A DNA stretch of 64,000 nucleotides, from positions 248,001-312,000 of the forward strand of contig JBPJFZ010000002.1 of the NCBI GenBank assembly GCA_051208035.1, written 5' to 3'. The notes below the pieces were generated by a model, which was not told the origin of the DNA, made no database searches, and was given only the letters and a program-made list of their open reading frames with translations. This stretch comes from JACKOB01 sp024234575. GTDB lineage: Bacteria; Pseudomonadota; Gammaproteobacteria; Pseudomonadales; Oleiphilaceae. Made by a program: the position numbers and the translations under genes. How positions within the stretch are numbered: position 1 is the stretch's first letter; each line of letters starts with the position of its first letter. Shown piece after piece: positions 51,573-60,211 of this stretch.

Positions 51573-52862
51573 ATGAATAGAAATAATTGGCCATTTGTGT
51601 GCTTGTTGACCTCGCTAACATTGTCATCTCATCCGTTAATTGCCGCAGTATCGCAAGTGCCCACGGGTGAGCTGCAAACGCTGTTGAGCCAAGGCAAGAT
51701 AGCTGCCTGCGAAACCTTTTGTGTACAAACTGTCGAAGTATTTAACGAGTTTCAGGAAAAGTCATCCATCAATATTGTGGCGACAAATAACCTCAGCGTG
51801 AGTGCAGAACTGAAACTATCAGTATCCGTCACCAATATTACGCCAGGCCCTGTTACTGCTGTTGAAGCCACCGTACCGGCGCAGACGTCTTATTATGTGT
51901 ATCAGGGTAATGTGGTGACTAAATCTTCTGCCTGGAAACACACCACCAGCTACCAGTTTTATCCGGGGTCTAAGGGGGCAGTGCATGACAACAACGTTGT
52001 CTACGAATTGCCCTGGAAGCGTGGCGAGCGATATCTTTCGCTTAACAGTAGCCCCGACTACTTTGAATTTGCGATGCCCAATCAAACACCGGTGCTAGCG
52101 GCACGAAGTGGAAGAGTTGTCGGTGTTAAAGAGAAAAAGGATATCCGCAGTTTTAGTTCGACGCAAAATCATGATGCCAATGAAATCTATATTCTACACG
52201 CTGACCAAACGATTGGTGCCTACCGAAACCTGGCACAAAACGGCGCACTGGTTGCAGTAGGAAATGAAGTACAGCAAGGGCAACAGATAGCACTGTCTGG
52301 TCAAACCGGATACGCCCTCATACCAATGCTGACTTTTTATGTGACGACGCCACCTGCCGCTGCAGGACAATCAGAATTTGTTGATATTAATTTTAACACC
52401 GCCGAGGGTGTGTTTAGCTATTTCGCCGATATTGCGGATGGCTGTAAGTACACCGCCGTGCATGCGAATGGCACCATTGATCCGGATCTATCATTTGAGA
52501 ATGATCCTGGTCTTGGCTCTAATGGCTCGGTAACCACCGGCGGATCGACTGCAGGCTCCACTGATAGTGGCAGCGGATGCACGGTCACCACCACGCCAGA
52601 TACTGGCACCGGCACTGACAACGGCACTGACAACGGCACCGATACAGGTACCGATACGGGAACAGGTACGGGAACAGGTACGGGAACAGGTACGGGTAGT
52701 GGCACAGATACCGGAACTGATACCGGGTCAGGCTCATCGAACGGCGGCAGTCAACCTGCGGCATCTGGATCAAAAGGTGGCGGTGGTGGCACGACCTCTC
52801 CTTTGCTGTTGCTGATAATGTCGGCGCTTTACGTGATAAGAAGAAAAGCGCAACAGGCTTAG
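51573..52862 (+). CDS. M23-like exported protein with GlyGly-CTERM anchor
   Basis: A 429-residue protein: signal peptide (1-24, ending IAA), a Cys-containing N-terminal domain, an M23/LytM-like fold (about 155-275), a Thr/Gly/Asp-rich low-complexity linker (330-390), and a C-terminal GGGGG-TTSP, hydrophobic helix and RRK, the GlyGly-CTERM pattern processed by rhombosortase. M23 zinc ligands are lost: HxxxD is replaced by PDYFE, YAHL by YRNL and HLHFEV by MLTFYV. Hence probably not a hydrolase. Confidence 0.8.
   Translation: MNRNNWPFVCLLTSLTLSSHPLIAAVSQVPTGELQTLLSQGKIAACETFCVQTVEVFNEFQEKSSINIVATNNLSVSAELKLSVSVTNITPGPVTAVEATVPAQTSYYVYQGNVVTKSSAWKHTTSYQFYPGSKGAVHDNNVVYELPWKRGERYLSLNSSPDYFEFAMPNQTPVLAARSGRVVGVKEKKDIRSFSSTQNHDANEIYILHADQTIGAYRNLAQNGALVAVGNEVQQGQQIALSGQTGYALIPMLTFYVTTPPAAAGQSEFVDINFNTAEGVFSYFADIADGCKYTAVHANGTIDPDLSFENDPGLGSNGSVTTGGSTAGSTDSGSGCTVTTTPDTGTGTDNGTDNGTDTGTDTGTGTGTGTGTGTGSGTDTGTDTGSGSSNGGSQPAASGSKGGGGGTTSPLLLLIMSALYVIRRKAQQA
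52606..52730 (+). repeat. Short tandem repeats coding the Thr/Gly/Asp-rich linker
   Basis: Runs of 12-base units: GGCACTGACAAC twice (52611-52634) and GGTACGGGAACA three times with partial flanks (about 52667-52700). Each unit is in frame and encodes GT-D/N or GTGT. Copy number could vary between strains without breaking the frame. Confidence 0.75.
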
Positions 52863-52953
52863 ATTTTTTATGAATCCTTTTAGCTTCTTACAAATATAAC
52901 TTTGCGGGCCAGTCAGATTGTCTGGCTCGCAAGCTAAAAAACTTCCAGTTTTT

Positions 52954-52980
52954 GCCCAACATTGTTTGGGCTTTTTTTTT
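52954..52980 (+). terminator. Terminator of the secreted-protein locus
   Basis: GCCCAA, a short loop and TTTGGGC followed by nine T on the plus strand. A second inverted repeat (GGCCAG with CTGGCT) lies about 45 bases upstream. Confidence 0.85.
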
Positions 52981-52994
52981 GTCTTTAGTCTGGT

Positions 52995-53477
52995 CTACAT
53001 ACCAAAGAGATTAACACCGCGACTGCCGGCAACGGCCCCGACAATTGCCAGCATACTGATGCCAAGCAAGAGCCAGTGCATGCGATGGATCACCTTGAAA
53101 GCTTTGGTAGAGTTTTGCCTGGCTTTTTTCTGAAACAACCGGTGCAACACTAAGGGTTCAAGCACAAATAGCACCAGCGTGAAGATTAACCAGACAATTG
53201 TCATGGCGTGTACCCACCAGTATTCTGCTGACAAATATCTGTCCCACGCGTCCAGCGTATGCAGCATATAAAAGCCTGACAGGCCGGTAAGTAGCGTCAC
53301 GATTCTTGCTTGCGTGGCGAATCGATTTTCTAGTCTTTCAAACCATTCCAGTCGCTGCTCTGCTTCTGGCAGGTTTCGCAAAGCAGGAATCAGTACGGTG
53401 GTTACAAATGCTACGCCACCGATCCATAACACAACGCCTGCGACATGCAGCATTCTGGCTAATATAAAATCACTCAT
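52995..53477 (-). CDS. CopD-like membrane protein
   Basis: A 160-residue inner-membrane protein with four predicted helices. The start MSDFILARMLHVAGVVLWIGGVAFV, with a His in the first helix, resembles CopD-like proteins (copper import or haem-linked). The frame extends to 53603, but the ATG at 53477 has GGAGG 6-10 bases upstream and starts at the first helix. Copper function is by resemblance only. Confidence 0.7.
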   Translation of the reverse strand: MSDFILARMLHVAGVVLWIGGVAFVTTVLIPALRNLPEAEQRLEWFERLENRFATQARIVTLLTGLSGFYMLHTLDAWDRYLSAEYWWVHAMTIVWLIFTLVLFVLEPLVLHRLFQKKARQNSTKAFKVIHRMHWLLLGISMLAIVGAVAGSRGVNLFGM

Positions 53478-53767
53478 AGTGACCTCCATTGATACGCAAA
53501 AATTTTCCAGCGCTTTTGGGGCAAATGTAGATTGTCTGTGGGGTTGTTGACCTTGACCAGACTCAATTGCAAATGATTCTCTTGCACATTTATGGTGCGG
53601 CATGTTTTCTTATCTTATTGATATGTATATGAAAAACTAGTTGACCCACGTCCCGTAAGTTGATTTAGTTAGTCATTCCAGAAAAACTGGATTAATAAAG
53701 AAGGCGAGACGTTCGCATTTTCGACTCTTTGCCACGCTTGCAAGTATTTATACACGGAGGATGTCTT

Positions 53768-54658
53768 ATGGTGGATTCGACAAAGAAAGAAGCAGGCACA
53801 AGTTTTAAGCCTAAAGCGTTGCACAAGACTGCTGCCATTATCATGTTATCTGGCGCATTTATCGCTGGCTGCGCGACCAAAGAAATTAACTCAGAGCCAA
53901 CCCGTTTATATGTTTTCGATTGCGGTGCCATCGAGAGCCGTGATGTATCAATGTTTTCCCCTGGTGTTGATGAGGGACAGAAAAAGCAATTGGTGAATAG
54001 CTGCTATTTGATCAAGCACGCAAAAGGTATGTTGTTTTGGGATACTGGGTTGTCTGACTCGCTGCCTCCTGAAGGCATTGAGTTATGGAACGGCGCTTTT
54101 CAGTTGTCAGTGACAAAAACGCTGAAATCGCAGTTAGATGAAATAGGTGTCGATCCATTGTCGATCGATTATCTCGGCATCTCACATTTTCATGGCGACC
54201 ACACAGGCAATGCCAACTACTTTGTGAATAGTAAGGTGATTATTCAGCAAGAAGAGAAAGAGGCGGCGTTTGGTGAAGAGGCCGAAAAATTTGGTTTTTC
54301 TCCTGAGTCCTATCACAAACTGAGTATTGATAAGGTTGAGGGAATCGAGGGTGATCATGATGTCTTTGGCGATGGCACGGTTATCATCAAACGTGCAGTA
54401 GGCCACACACCGGGACATCAAGTATTGTGGGTAAACCTGGTTGAAACTGGCCCTTTATTAATATCTGGTGATTTGTATCATTTCACCAAAAATCGTACCT
54501 ATAAACGCGTGCCATCGTTTAACTTTAGCAAGCCGCAAACGTTGGCAGCGTTCGATTCGATTGAAGCCTACGTAAAAGAAACCGGATCAACGATGTGGAT
54601 TCAGCACGATAAAGAGCAAAATGCTGAGATAAAACATGCGCCGAACTATTACCAATAG
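53768..54658 (+). CDS. Lipoprotein metallo-beta-lactamase (lactonase-like)
   Basis: A 296-residue MBL-fold hydrolase. A lipoprotein signal with lipobox FIAGC (C35) would anchor it to the outer membrane or periplasmic face. The zinc motif is H140-F-H142-G-D144-H145. Later ligands are GHTPGHQV (His) and SGDLYH (Asp). The overall shape resembles N-acyl homoserine lactonases (quorum quenching), though activity cannot be read from sequence. Good GGAGG 7 bases before the ATG at 53768; the frame also opens at 53729. Confidence 0.82.
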   Translation: MVDSTKKEAGTSFKPKALHKTAAIIMLSGAFIAGCATKEINSEPTRLYVFDCGAIESRDVSMFSPGVDEGQKKQLVNSCYLIKHAKGMLFWDTGLSDSLPPEGIELWNGAFQLSVTKTLKSQLDEIGVDPLSIDYLGISHFHGDHTGNANYFVNSKVIIQQEEKEAAFGEEAEKFGFSPESYHKLSIDKVEGIEGDHDVFGDGTVIIKRAVGHTPGHQVLWVNLVETGPLLISGDLYHFTKNRTYKRVPSFNFSKPQTLAAFDSIEAYVKETGSTMWIQHDKEQNAEIKHAPNYYQ

Positions 54659-54736
54659 CCGGTATAGTTCAGCCGGATAATCTGTTACCTGGCTAAGATG
54701 AACAGGTCTGTATTTGAAATGCAGATCTGATCATAT

Positions 54737-54750
54737 TTGATGATTATCAA
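54737..54750 (+). promoter_or_regulatory. FNR/ANR box
   Basis: TTGATGATTATCAA is an exact TTGAT-N4-ATCAA palindrome. Together with TATACT at 54773-54778 (5 of 6 to -10), it sits at -41.5 to a start near 54785, the class II position for oxygen-sensing FNR/ANR. Confidence 0.8.
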
Positions 54751-54811
54751 CAGCGTGTGTGCAGGGCACTTTTATACTGCGTTGTACTCATGATGACTCA
54801 GTAGATTTTTG

Positions 54812-56155
54812 ATGTCCCGTAACTCGTCTTTTCAATTTACATCACTGCCGCCATGGCATATTCCCTTCAGGTTTTTTCTTACCGCGCCTCTTTTCGCCAT
54901 GCTGGCTGGGGGGTATTTGTTGTGGTTAGGGGGAAAGGCCTTAGACCCGCAACTGGCGTACGCTTTGTGGCAAAGTCGTTGGGACGGCTATGTACTCGCT
55001 GCGCTGCACTTGTTCACAATTGGTTTTATCACGATGATCATGTGTGGCGCGCTGCTACAGATAATCAGTGTGCTGTCGGGAAAGCGTATTCCCGGATTAG
55101 GCTTTGTTGCAGCCGTGGCACATATAGCCCTTAGCTTAGGGTGTTGTAGTTTTTGGGGGGCACACGCGGGGTTGTTTACTCCACCGGTAGCTCATGTGCT
55201 ATCGGGGGTTGCTGTGTTTAGCATTTTGCTGGCTATTACGCTTTTAGCCTTATCGGTTTTGGGGGTTTTGGTGCCTGCTGCGATGCGTGCCAGTGCCATG
55301 CGCGGCACTCTAATGGCAGTTGTTGCACTGCTTGGTGCGATTGCTTTAGGGGGGTCACTGATGCCGGGTGTAGCTCCCGACTCTTGGGGTGTCAGTCGCT
55401 TGTTGACCAATGTCCATATTATGTGGGTGCTGGCGGGTTGGGTGGGAATGCTGATTGTCAGCGTTAGCGCGCAAGTTATACCGCGCTTTTTCTTGACCAC
55501 ACCATTTCCAGTGATGGTTACCTCTGGATTGCCTGTCTGGGTATTACTGCATCTCATGGCTTACAGTATTGCGTTGCTATCGGCGTTGCCCATCATGGCA
55601 GCTGTTGCTAAGTGGGGCCTGTTAGTAGCTTACAGTTTTTTTGCCTTACTGGTGCTGCATCGATTGCATCACCGCAAACGTGATACTGATGTGTTCAGTA
55701 TGATTTTTTGGCAGTATGCGGCCATTGGGTATTTAATTTTCTTTTTAGGACAATTTACGCTATCGCTAGGCCAGATAAGCCCGAACTCATCGGCCACACT
55801 CGAAATGATATCGATGGTCTTTTTGCTGTTTGCGGCGGTGCTGTCGGTATTGATAGCAATGCTGTTAAGAATTATTCCTTTTTTGTCGTACTTGCATATG
55901 CAGCGCTTTTGTCGGGGTAATAATGCGGCACTTCAGCGATTACCTAAAGCATCAACCGTATTAAAAACAGCGCATGTTAAGTGTCTATTATGGCTTCATC
56001 CTGGGGTGGTTATTTCACTGGTGGCGATGGTGCTTAGTCCCAGGCTAACGGTGCTGGCAGGGTTGCTAGTTGTAGTGCAATTTGGTCTGCTGTTTTTGAT
56101 GGTGCTGCGGGCGGTGCAAATGATTCAATCGGCACAAGCAGATGCCCGCGAATAG
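54812..56155 (+). CDS. Multi-helix membrane protein, NnrS/haem-copper-like
   Basis: A 447-residue protein with about 12 predicted membrane helices. Conserved-looking His occur in LHLFTIGFITMIM, WGAHAGLF, VAHVLSG and NVHIMWVLAGW, reminiscent of haem-binding helices in NnrS or cytochrome-oxidase-type proteins. I cannot place it exactly. The ATG at 54812 is used; it lies 3 bases inside the frame opened by a TTG at 54809. A perfect FNR/ANR box upstream suggests induction at low oxygen. Confidence 0.7.
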   Translation: MSRNSSFQFTSLPPWHIPFRFFLTAPLFAMLAGGYLLWLGGKALDPQLAYALWQSRWDGYVLAALHLFTIGFITMIMCGALLQIISVLSGKRIPGLGFVAAVAHIALSLGCCSFWGAHAGLFTPPVAHVLSGVAVFSILLAITLLALSVLGVLVPAAMRASAMRGTLMAVVALLGAIALGGSLMPGVAPDSWGVSRLLTNVHIMWVLAGWVGMLIVSVSAQVIPRFFLTTPFPVMVTSGLPVWVLLHLMAYSIALLSALPIMAAVAKWGLLVAYSFFALLVLHRLHHRKRDTDVFSMIFWQYAAIGYLIFFLGQFTLSLGQISPNSSATLEMISMVFLLFAAVLSVLIAMLLRIIPFLSYLHMQRFCRGNNAALQRLPKASTVLKTAHVKCLLWLHPGVVISLVAMVLSPRLTVLAGLLVVVQFGLLFLMVLRAVQMIQSAQADARE

Positions 56156-56210
56156 TCTTTGTGAGGTGAAACCTCGAATATGGTTCTATTAACAAAAGGA
56201 GCTAAACGCC

Positions 56211-57215
56211 ATGGATGAGCCTGGCATTGGTCTGTCGACGGTCGTATCTTTGATTAACACCTTGCAGCGTCAAGGCATTGCCCATTCTGAAATACTGGAC
56301 TCGGCAGGGTTAACGCCGCAGATATTGGCAGATCAGGATGCACGAGTGCCACTTCGCCAGTATTTGTGTCTGTGGGATTTTGCTATTCGCCGTACCGGTG
56401 ACGCCTCTCTTGGCCTTAAATCTGGCACGCGCAAAGATGTTTCAGATATGGGGATTGTTGGCCATGTTGTCTACAACAGCGAAAATCTCGCGCAAGGACT
56501 TGAACAGTATATTCGCCTCTTTGATGTGGTAAATGACGCGGTTTGTCTGTCCCTTCGTTCAGATGATAAAAACTGTTCCCTGTCATTTGTGCATAAGTAT
56601 CCCGAGTATTACTGCATTCCAGATATTGAACGATCTTTGGTGTTGGCACTATACCGAACGAGAAAGTGGGTTGGGCAAGCGTTACCGTTAGAGTCGGTGC
56701 ACTTCAGTCATAAAGCACCGGCTTATGAGTCTGTTTACCGACGCACCTTCGGCTGCCCTGTTTTGTTTAACCAGGACGAATGCAAGCTGGTGTTTGCGAG
56801 CCAGTATCTGCAATTGCAATCCCCTCACACCAACCCCTATATGCGTCGGGCAGCGTTGCAGTACGCTAATGGATTGTTAGAGCGTATCCGTAAACTTTCT
56901 TTGGCTGAGCAGGTGAAAGCCTGTTTGTATAGGGATAATGCTATTGCTGATGTGACCGTTGACCGGGTCGCATCCCGTTTGAATATGAGCAAGCAAACGC
57001 TTTATCGGAAGCTCAAAATGGAAGGGCTGTTTTTCCAACGGCTGGTTGAAGCCGTCCGTTTTGACAAAGCACGGCAAATGCTCAGTCAGTCTGGGCTCAG
57101 TACCAGTGAAATAGCGCTGCTGCTTGGCTTTTCCGAGTTGAGTGCATTTAGTCGGGCGTTCAAGCGGTGGTCGGGAATGTCACCCAAGCGTTATCGAGAA
57201 CAGTTGTCTGCCTGA
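56211..57215 (+). CDS. AraC family transcriptional regulator
   Basis: A 334-residue regulator with an N-terminal Arabinose_bd-like domain (about 20-210) and two C-terminal helix-turn-helix motifs (about 235-330; VTVDRVASRLNMSKQTLYRKLKMEG and STSEIALLLGFSELSAFSRAFKRWSGMSPKRYR). Preceded by AAAGGAG. It lies 55 bases after the NnrS-like gene. Relatives of this type (OruR/ArgR-like or lipid regulators) respond to varied ligands; the ligand here is unknown. Confidence 0.88.
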   Translation: MDEPGIGLSTVVSLINTLQRQGIAHSEILDSAGLTPQILADQDARVPLRQYLCLWDFAIRRTGDASLGLKSGTRKDVSDMGIVGHVVYNSENLAQGLEQYIRLFDVVNDAVCLSLRSDDKNCSLSFVHKYPEYYCIPDIERSLVLALYRTRKWVGQALPLESVHFSHKAPAYESVYRRTFGCPVLFNQDECKLVFASQYLQLQSPHTNPYMRRAALQYANGLLERIRKLSLAEQVKACLYRDNAIADVTVDRVASRLNMSKQTLYRKLKMEGLFFQRLVEAVRFDKARQMLSQSGLSTSEIALLLGFSELSAFSRAFKRWSGMSPKRYREQLSA

Positions 57216-57261
57216 AGCGTTTGTGTTGCTTGACATATCATGTTCATCCCCCGTCAATGAA

Positions 57262-57275
57262 TTGATGATAGTCAA
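57262..57275 (+). promoter_or_regulatory. FNR/ANR-type box upstream of the radical SAM gene
   Basis: TTGATGATAGTCAA is a good FNR-type site (TTGAT-N4-GTCAA). A weak -10 (TAGATT, 4 of 6) at 57298-57303 gives -41.5 geometry to a start near 57310. Confidence 0.65.
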
Positions 57276-57357
57276 CTGTCGCCTATCTTCCGAGTGTTAG
57301 ATTGCGCAGCTTTTTTATTACTATTCAAACAGTTATAAACAATCTGCAGGATTTAAT

Positions 57358-58260
57358 ATGGATATGACACGTCACGCGACAACGCTGGGAAGCTACCTGA
57401 AAGCCAAGTGGGGTGTGCCGGTGCACAAGGTGTCCATTAATGGTGATTTTACGTGCCCTAACCGGGATGGCAAGAAGGGCATTGGTGGCTGTACGTTTTG
57501 CAATAATGCTTCTTTTTCACCTGCAAACAAGGTGGTCGATTCGGTTGCCGAACAAGTTGCTGCCGGTCAGAAAATGATTCGAAAGCGTAAGCCTGCCGAT
57601 AAATTTCTTGCCTACTTCCAGGCCTATACCAACACTTATGCCGCGATTGAATACTTGCGCACTCTATACGATAGCGCGTTGATGCAGCCAGATGTAATTG
57701 GCATGTCGGTAGGTACTCGCCCAGATTGCGTACCTGATCCGGTGCTTGAGCTGTTAGCAAATTACCAGAGCCAAGGGCATGAGGTGTGGCTTGAATTAGG
57801 ATTGCAAAGTGCCCGGGATGAATCTTTAGAGAAGGTGAATCGTGGTCATGGCTTTGCCGAATATGAAGATGCAATTAAACGTGCCCATGGTTTTGGTCTG
57901 AAGGTTTGTACGCACTTGATTGTAGGCTTGCCTGGTGAGCGTGCCGAAGACAGTTACTACTCTCTGGATAAGGTACTGGCTCTGGGGGTTGAAGGGCTGA
58001 AGATACATCCTCTGCATGTTGTTAAAGGTACGCAGCTGGCACGGCAGTGGAAGCAAGGTCTTTATGAGCCCATTACCGAAGAAGACTATGTACGCGTGAC
58101 TGCCGAGATGGTACGCCGCACGCCGAAAAGTGTCGTGTTTCACCGTCTAACGGGCACCGCGTCTGAAGATTTGCTGTTAGCACCCGAGTGGTGCCGTAAA
58201 AAGTGGCGGGTACTGAACGCGATTGCGCAGGAGTTAGAAAGCACGGTGGTTGCTATCTAA
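57358..58260 (+). CDS. Radical SAM protein, YhcC family (TIGR01212)
   Basis: A 300-residue radical SAM enzyme. The 4Fe-4S cluster Cys are C33, C45 and C48 (CPNRDGKKGIGGCTFC), with wider spacing than the usual CxxxCxxC, as in YhcC. ELGLQSARDESLEKVNRGH and HLIVGLPGE follow in the core, and HPLHVVKGTQLA is typical. The physiological substrate of YhcC is unknown. Has an FNR-type box about 85 bases upstream. Confidence 0.92.
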   Translation: MDMTRHATTLGSYLKAKWGVPVHKVSINGDFTCPNRDGKKGIGGCTFCNNASFSPANKVVDSVAEQVAAGQKMIRKRKPADKFLAYFQAYTNTYAAIEYLRTLYDSALMQPDVIGMSVGTRPDCVPDPVLELLANYQSQGHEVWLELGLQSARDESLEKVNRGHGFAEYEDAIKRAHGFGLKVCTHLIVGLPGERAEDSYYSLDKVLALGVEGLKIHPLHVVKGTQLARQWKQGLYEPITEEDYVRVTAEMVRRTPKSVVFHRLTGTASEDLLLAPEWCRKKWRVLNAIAQELESTVVAI

Positions 58261-58309
58261 GCTCCTGTCATTGATGAAGGTCTGTCATCGATGCGGCACT
58301 GCCGTCCTG

Positions 58310-59524
58310 CTAAGCATATTTTTGCAAAATCAGGCAGGCGTTGGTACCGCCGAAGCCAAAGCTATTACTCATGACGGTGTTGACTGTGGCAGCCTCACTG
58401 GCTTTCACGATGGGGAAGGCGGCCGCTTCCGCTTCAATCGTCTCAAGGTTGGCATTAGCCGCGATAAAGTGATGCTGCATCATCGCCAGCGAATAAATGG
58501 CTTCATGTACCCCAGCAGCACCCAGTGCATGACCCCCCAGCGATTTTGTTGAACTGATTTTAGGCATCTCACTTGCAAACACCTGACGCATTGCCCGCAG
58601 CTCGGTAAGATCTCCTGCCGGGGTGCTGGTGCCATGGGCGTTAATGTAATCAACCGTTGGGTTGTTTGCTTGCTGCAAGGCCATCTGCATACAGCGGACA
58701 GCGCCTTCACCCGAGGGTTGCACCATATCCTGACCATCCGAAGTTGCGCCATACCCCGTGATTTCTGCGTAAATGTGGGCGTTTCTTGCAAGCGCATGTT
58801 CTAGCTCTTCAATGACTAGAATGCCGCCGCCACCTGATATGACAAAACCGTCCCGATCAACATCATAAGGGCGGGAGGCTTTTTCCGGTGTGGCGTTATA
58901 GCGGTAAGACAGTGCCCCCATCGCATCAAATTGCAATGCCAATGACCAATGTGCTGCATCAGCCCCGCCAGCGAAGACGATATCTTGTTTGCCTAACTGT
59001 ATTTGCTCAACCGCACCACCAATGCAATGTGCACTGGTCGCGCAGGCAGAAGTCGTTGAATAGTTCACCCCGCGGATGGCAAAGTGGGTTGCCAGCACTG
59101 AAGATATTGAGCTGCACATACCTTTGGTCACGCGGTAGGGGCCAACGCGTCTCAAGCCCTGCTTTCGAAAGGTGTCTACCGAGTCCATAATGTCTGCCGT
59201 TGCCGGACCTCCGGTACCAACAATTAAACCGGTGCGAGGGTGACTAATTTCAGATGCGGCCAGGCCACTGTTTTCGACGGCCTGTTGCATCGCCAGATAA
59301 CCATAGCCCGACGCAAGATTCATAAAGCGATAGTGCTTTCTGTTGATCAGTTCTGCCGGGTCGATATTAATCGGTGCGCTGACCTGGGAGCGCAGCCCCG
59401 CATCGATAAATGACTGATCCGCCCTGATCCCGCTGCGAGAATGCTGCAGTGACGCTGACACTTCGGCGAAATTGTTCCCCAGGCTTGAGACAATGCCTAT
59501 GCCTGTAATTACCGCGCGTCTCAC
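58310..59524 (-). CDS. fabB: 3-oxoacyl-ACP synthase I FabB
   Basis: A 404-residue beta-ketoacyl-ACP synthase I that extends unsaturated acyl chains after FabA. The Cys-His-His triad is C161 (TTSACATS), H297 (NAHGTS) and H332 (LGGHALGAAG), each one or two residues from E. coli FabB numbering. Overlaps the fabA stop by four bases, so the pair is co-translated. Confidence 0.97.
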   Translation of the reverse strand: MRRAVITGIGIVSSLGNNFAEVSASLQHSRSGIRADQSFIDAGLRSQVSAPINIDPAELINRKHYRFMNLASGYGYLAMQQAVENSGLAASEISHPRTGLIVGTGGPATADIMDSVDTFRKQGLRRVGPYRVTKGMCSSISSVLATHFAIRGVNYSTTSACATSAHCIGGAVEQIQLGKQDIVFAGGADAAHWSLALQFDAMGALSYRYNATPEKASRPYDVDRDGFVISGGGGILVIEELEHALARNAHIYAEITGYGATSDGQDMVQPSGEGAVRCMQMALQQANNPTVDYINAHGTSTPAGDLTELRAMRQVFASEMPKISSTKSLGGHALGAAGVHEAIYSLAMMQHHFIAANANLETIEAEAAAFPIVKASEAATVNTVMSNSFGFGGTNACLILQKYA

Positions 59525-60039
59525 ATCAGCACTCCTGATCGATGATTAGGAATCAGCCCAACGCGAAGGTTTTTAGCTGTGTAGATGTTTTGGCCATCAA
59601 CATAAACTTCTCCATCGGCAATACCAATGGTGATGTCTTTCACCAGAATGCGTTTGATGTCGAGTTGGTAGGTGACCACCTTGGCGGTGGGGGAGACTTC
59701 ACCAAAAAAACGAACTTCCCCTGCACCTAAAGCTCTGCCTTTGCCTTGATATCCGGCCCATGCCAAAAAAAAGCCAAGACTTTGCCAGAGTGCATCAAGG
59801 CCCAGGCAGCCGGGCATTACCGGGTCTCCACGAAAGTGACAGGCAAAGAACCATAAGTCGGGAGTGATATCAAATTCAGCGGCCATTTTGCCCCGGCTGA
59901 AGCGACCCTCATTGAGAGAGATTTCCGTGACGCGGTCAATCATACGCATGGGGGCGCTGGGTAGCTGCATCTCCGGTGGGTTGATCACATTAAACATTTG
60001 ATCAAGATCCTGTTTGCTGTAACAGGTTTGCTGGTGCAT
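59521..60039 (-). CDS. fabA: 3-hydroxydecanoyl-ACP dehydratase/isomerase FabA
   Basis: A 172-residue hot-dog fold enzyme that makes trans-2 and cis-3 decenoyl-ACP, the branch point to unsaturated fatty acids. Catalytic H68 and D82 lie in CHFRGDPVMPGCLGLD (H70 and D84 in E. coli). AAGGAG precedes the start. Upstream region lacks a clear FabR-type palindrome. Confidence 0.97.
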   Translation of the reverse strand: MHQQTCYSKQDLDQMFNVINPPEMQLPSAPMRMIDRVTEISLNEGRFSRGKMAAEFDITPDLWFFACHFRGDPVMPGCLGLDALWQSLGFFLAWAGYQGKGRALGAGEVRFFGEVSPTAKVVTYQLDIKRILVKDITIGIADGEVYVDGQNIYTAKNLRVGLIPNHRSGVLM

Positions 60040-60211
60040 GCGGGTTCTCCTTATAAATGGTATCTGACTTCATACTTTACTGACCCAGTAGCGAATAGCT
60101 TGACCTTACATCTCGATTGTTTGACCCTCGCCATCTTGAGCAGATTTGCCCGGCTTGATAGTTCGGGGAAATGCTAAAACTTGTCCTATACTGAGAGAAG
60201 ACTTTCAGAAG

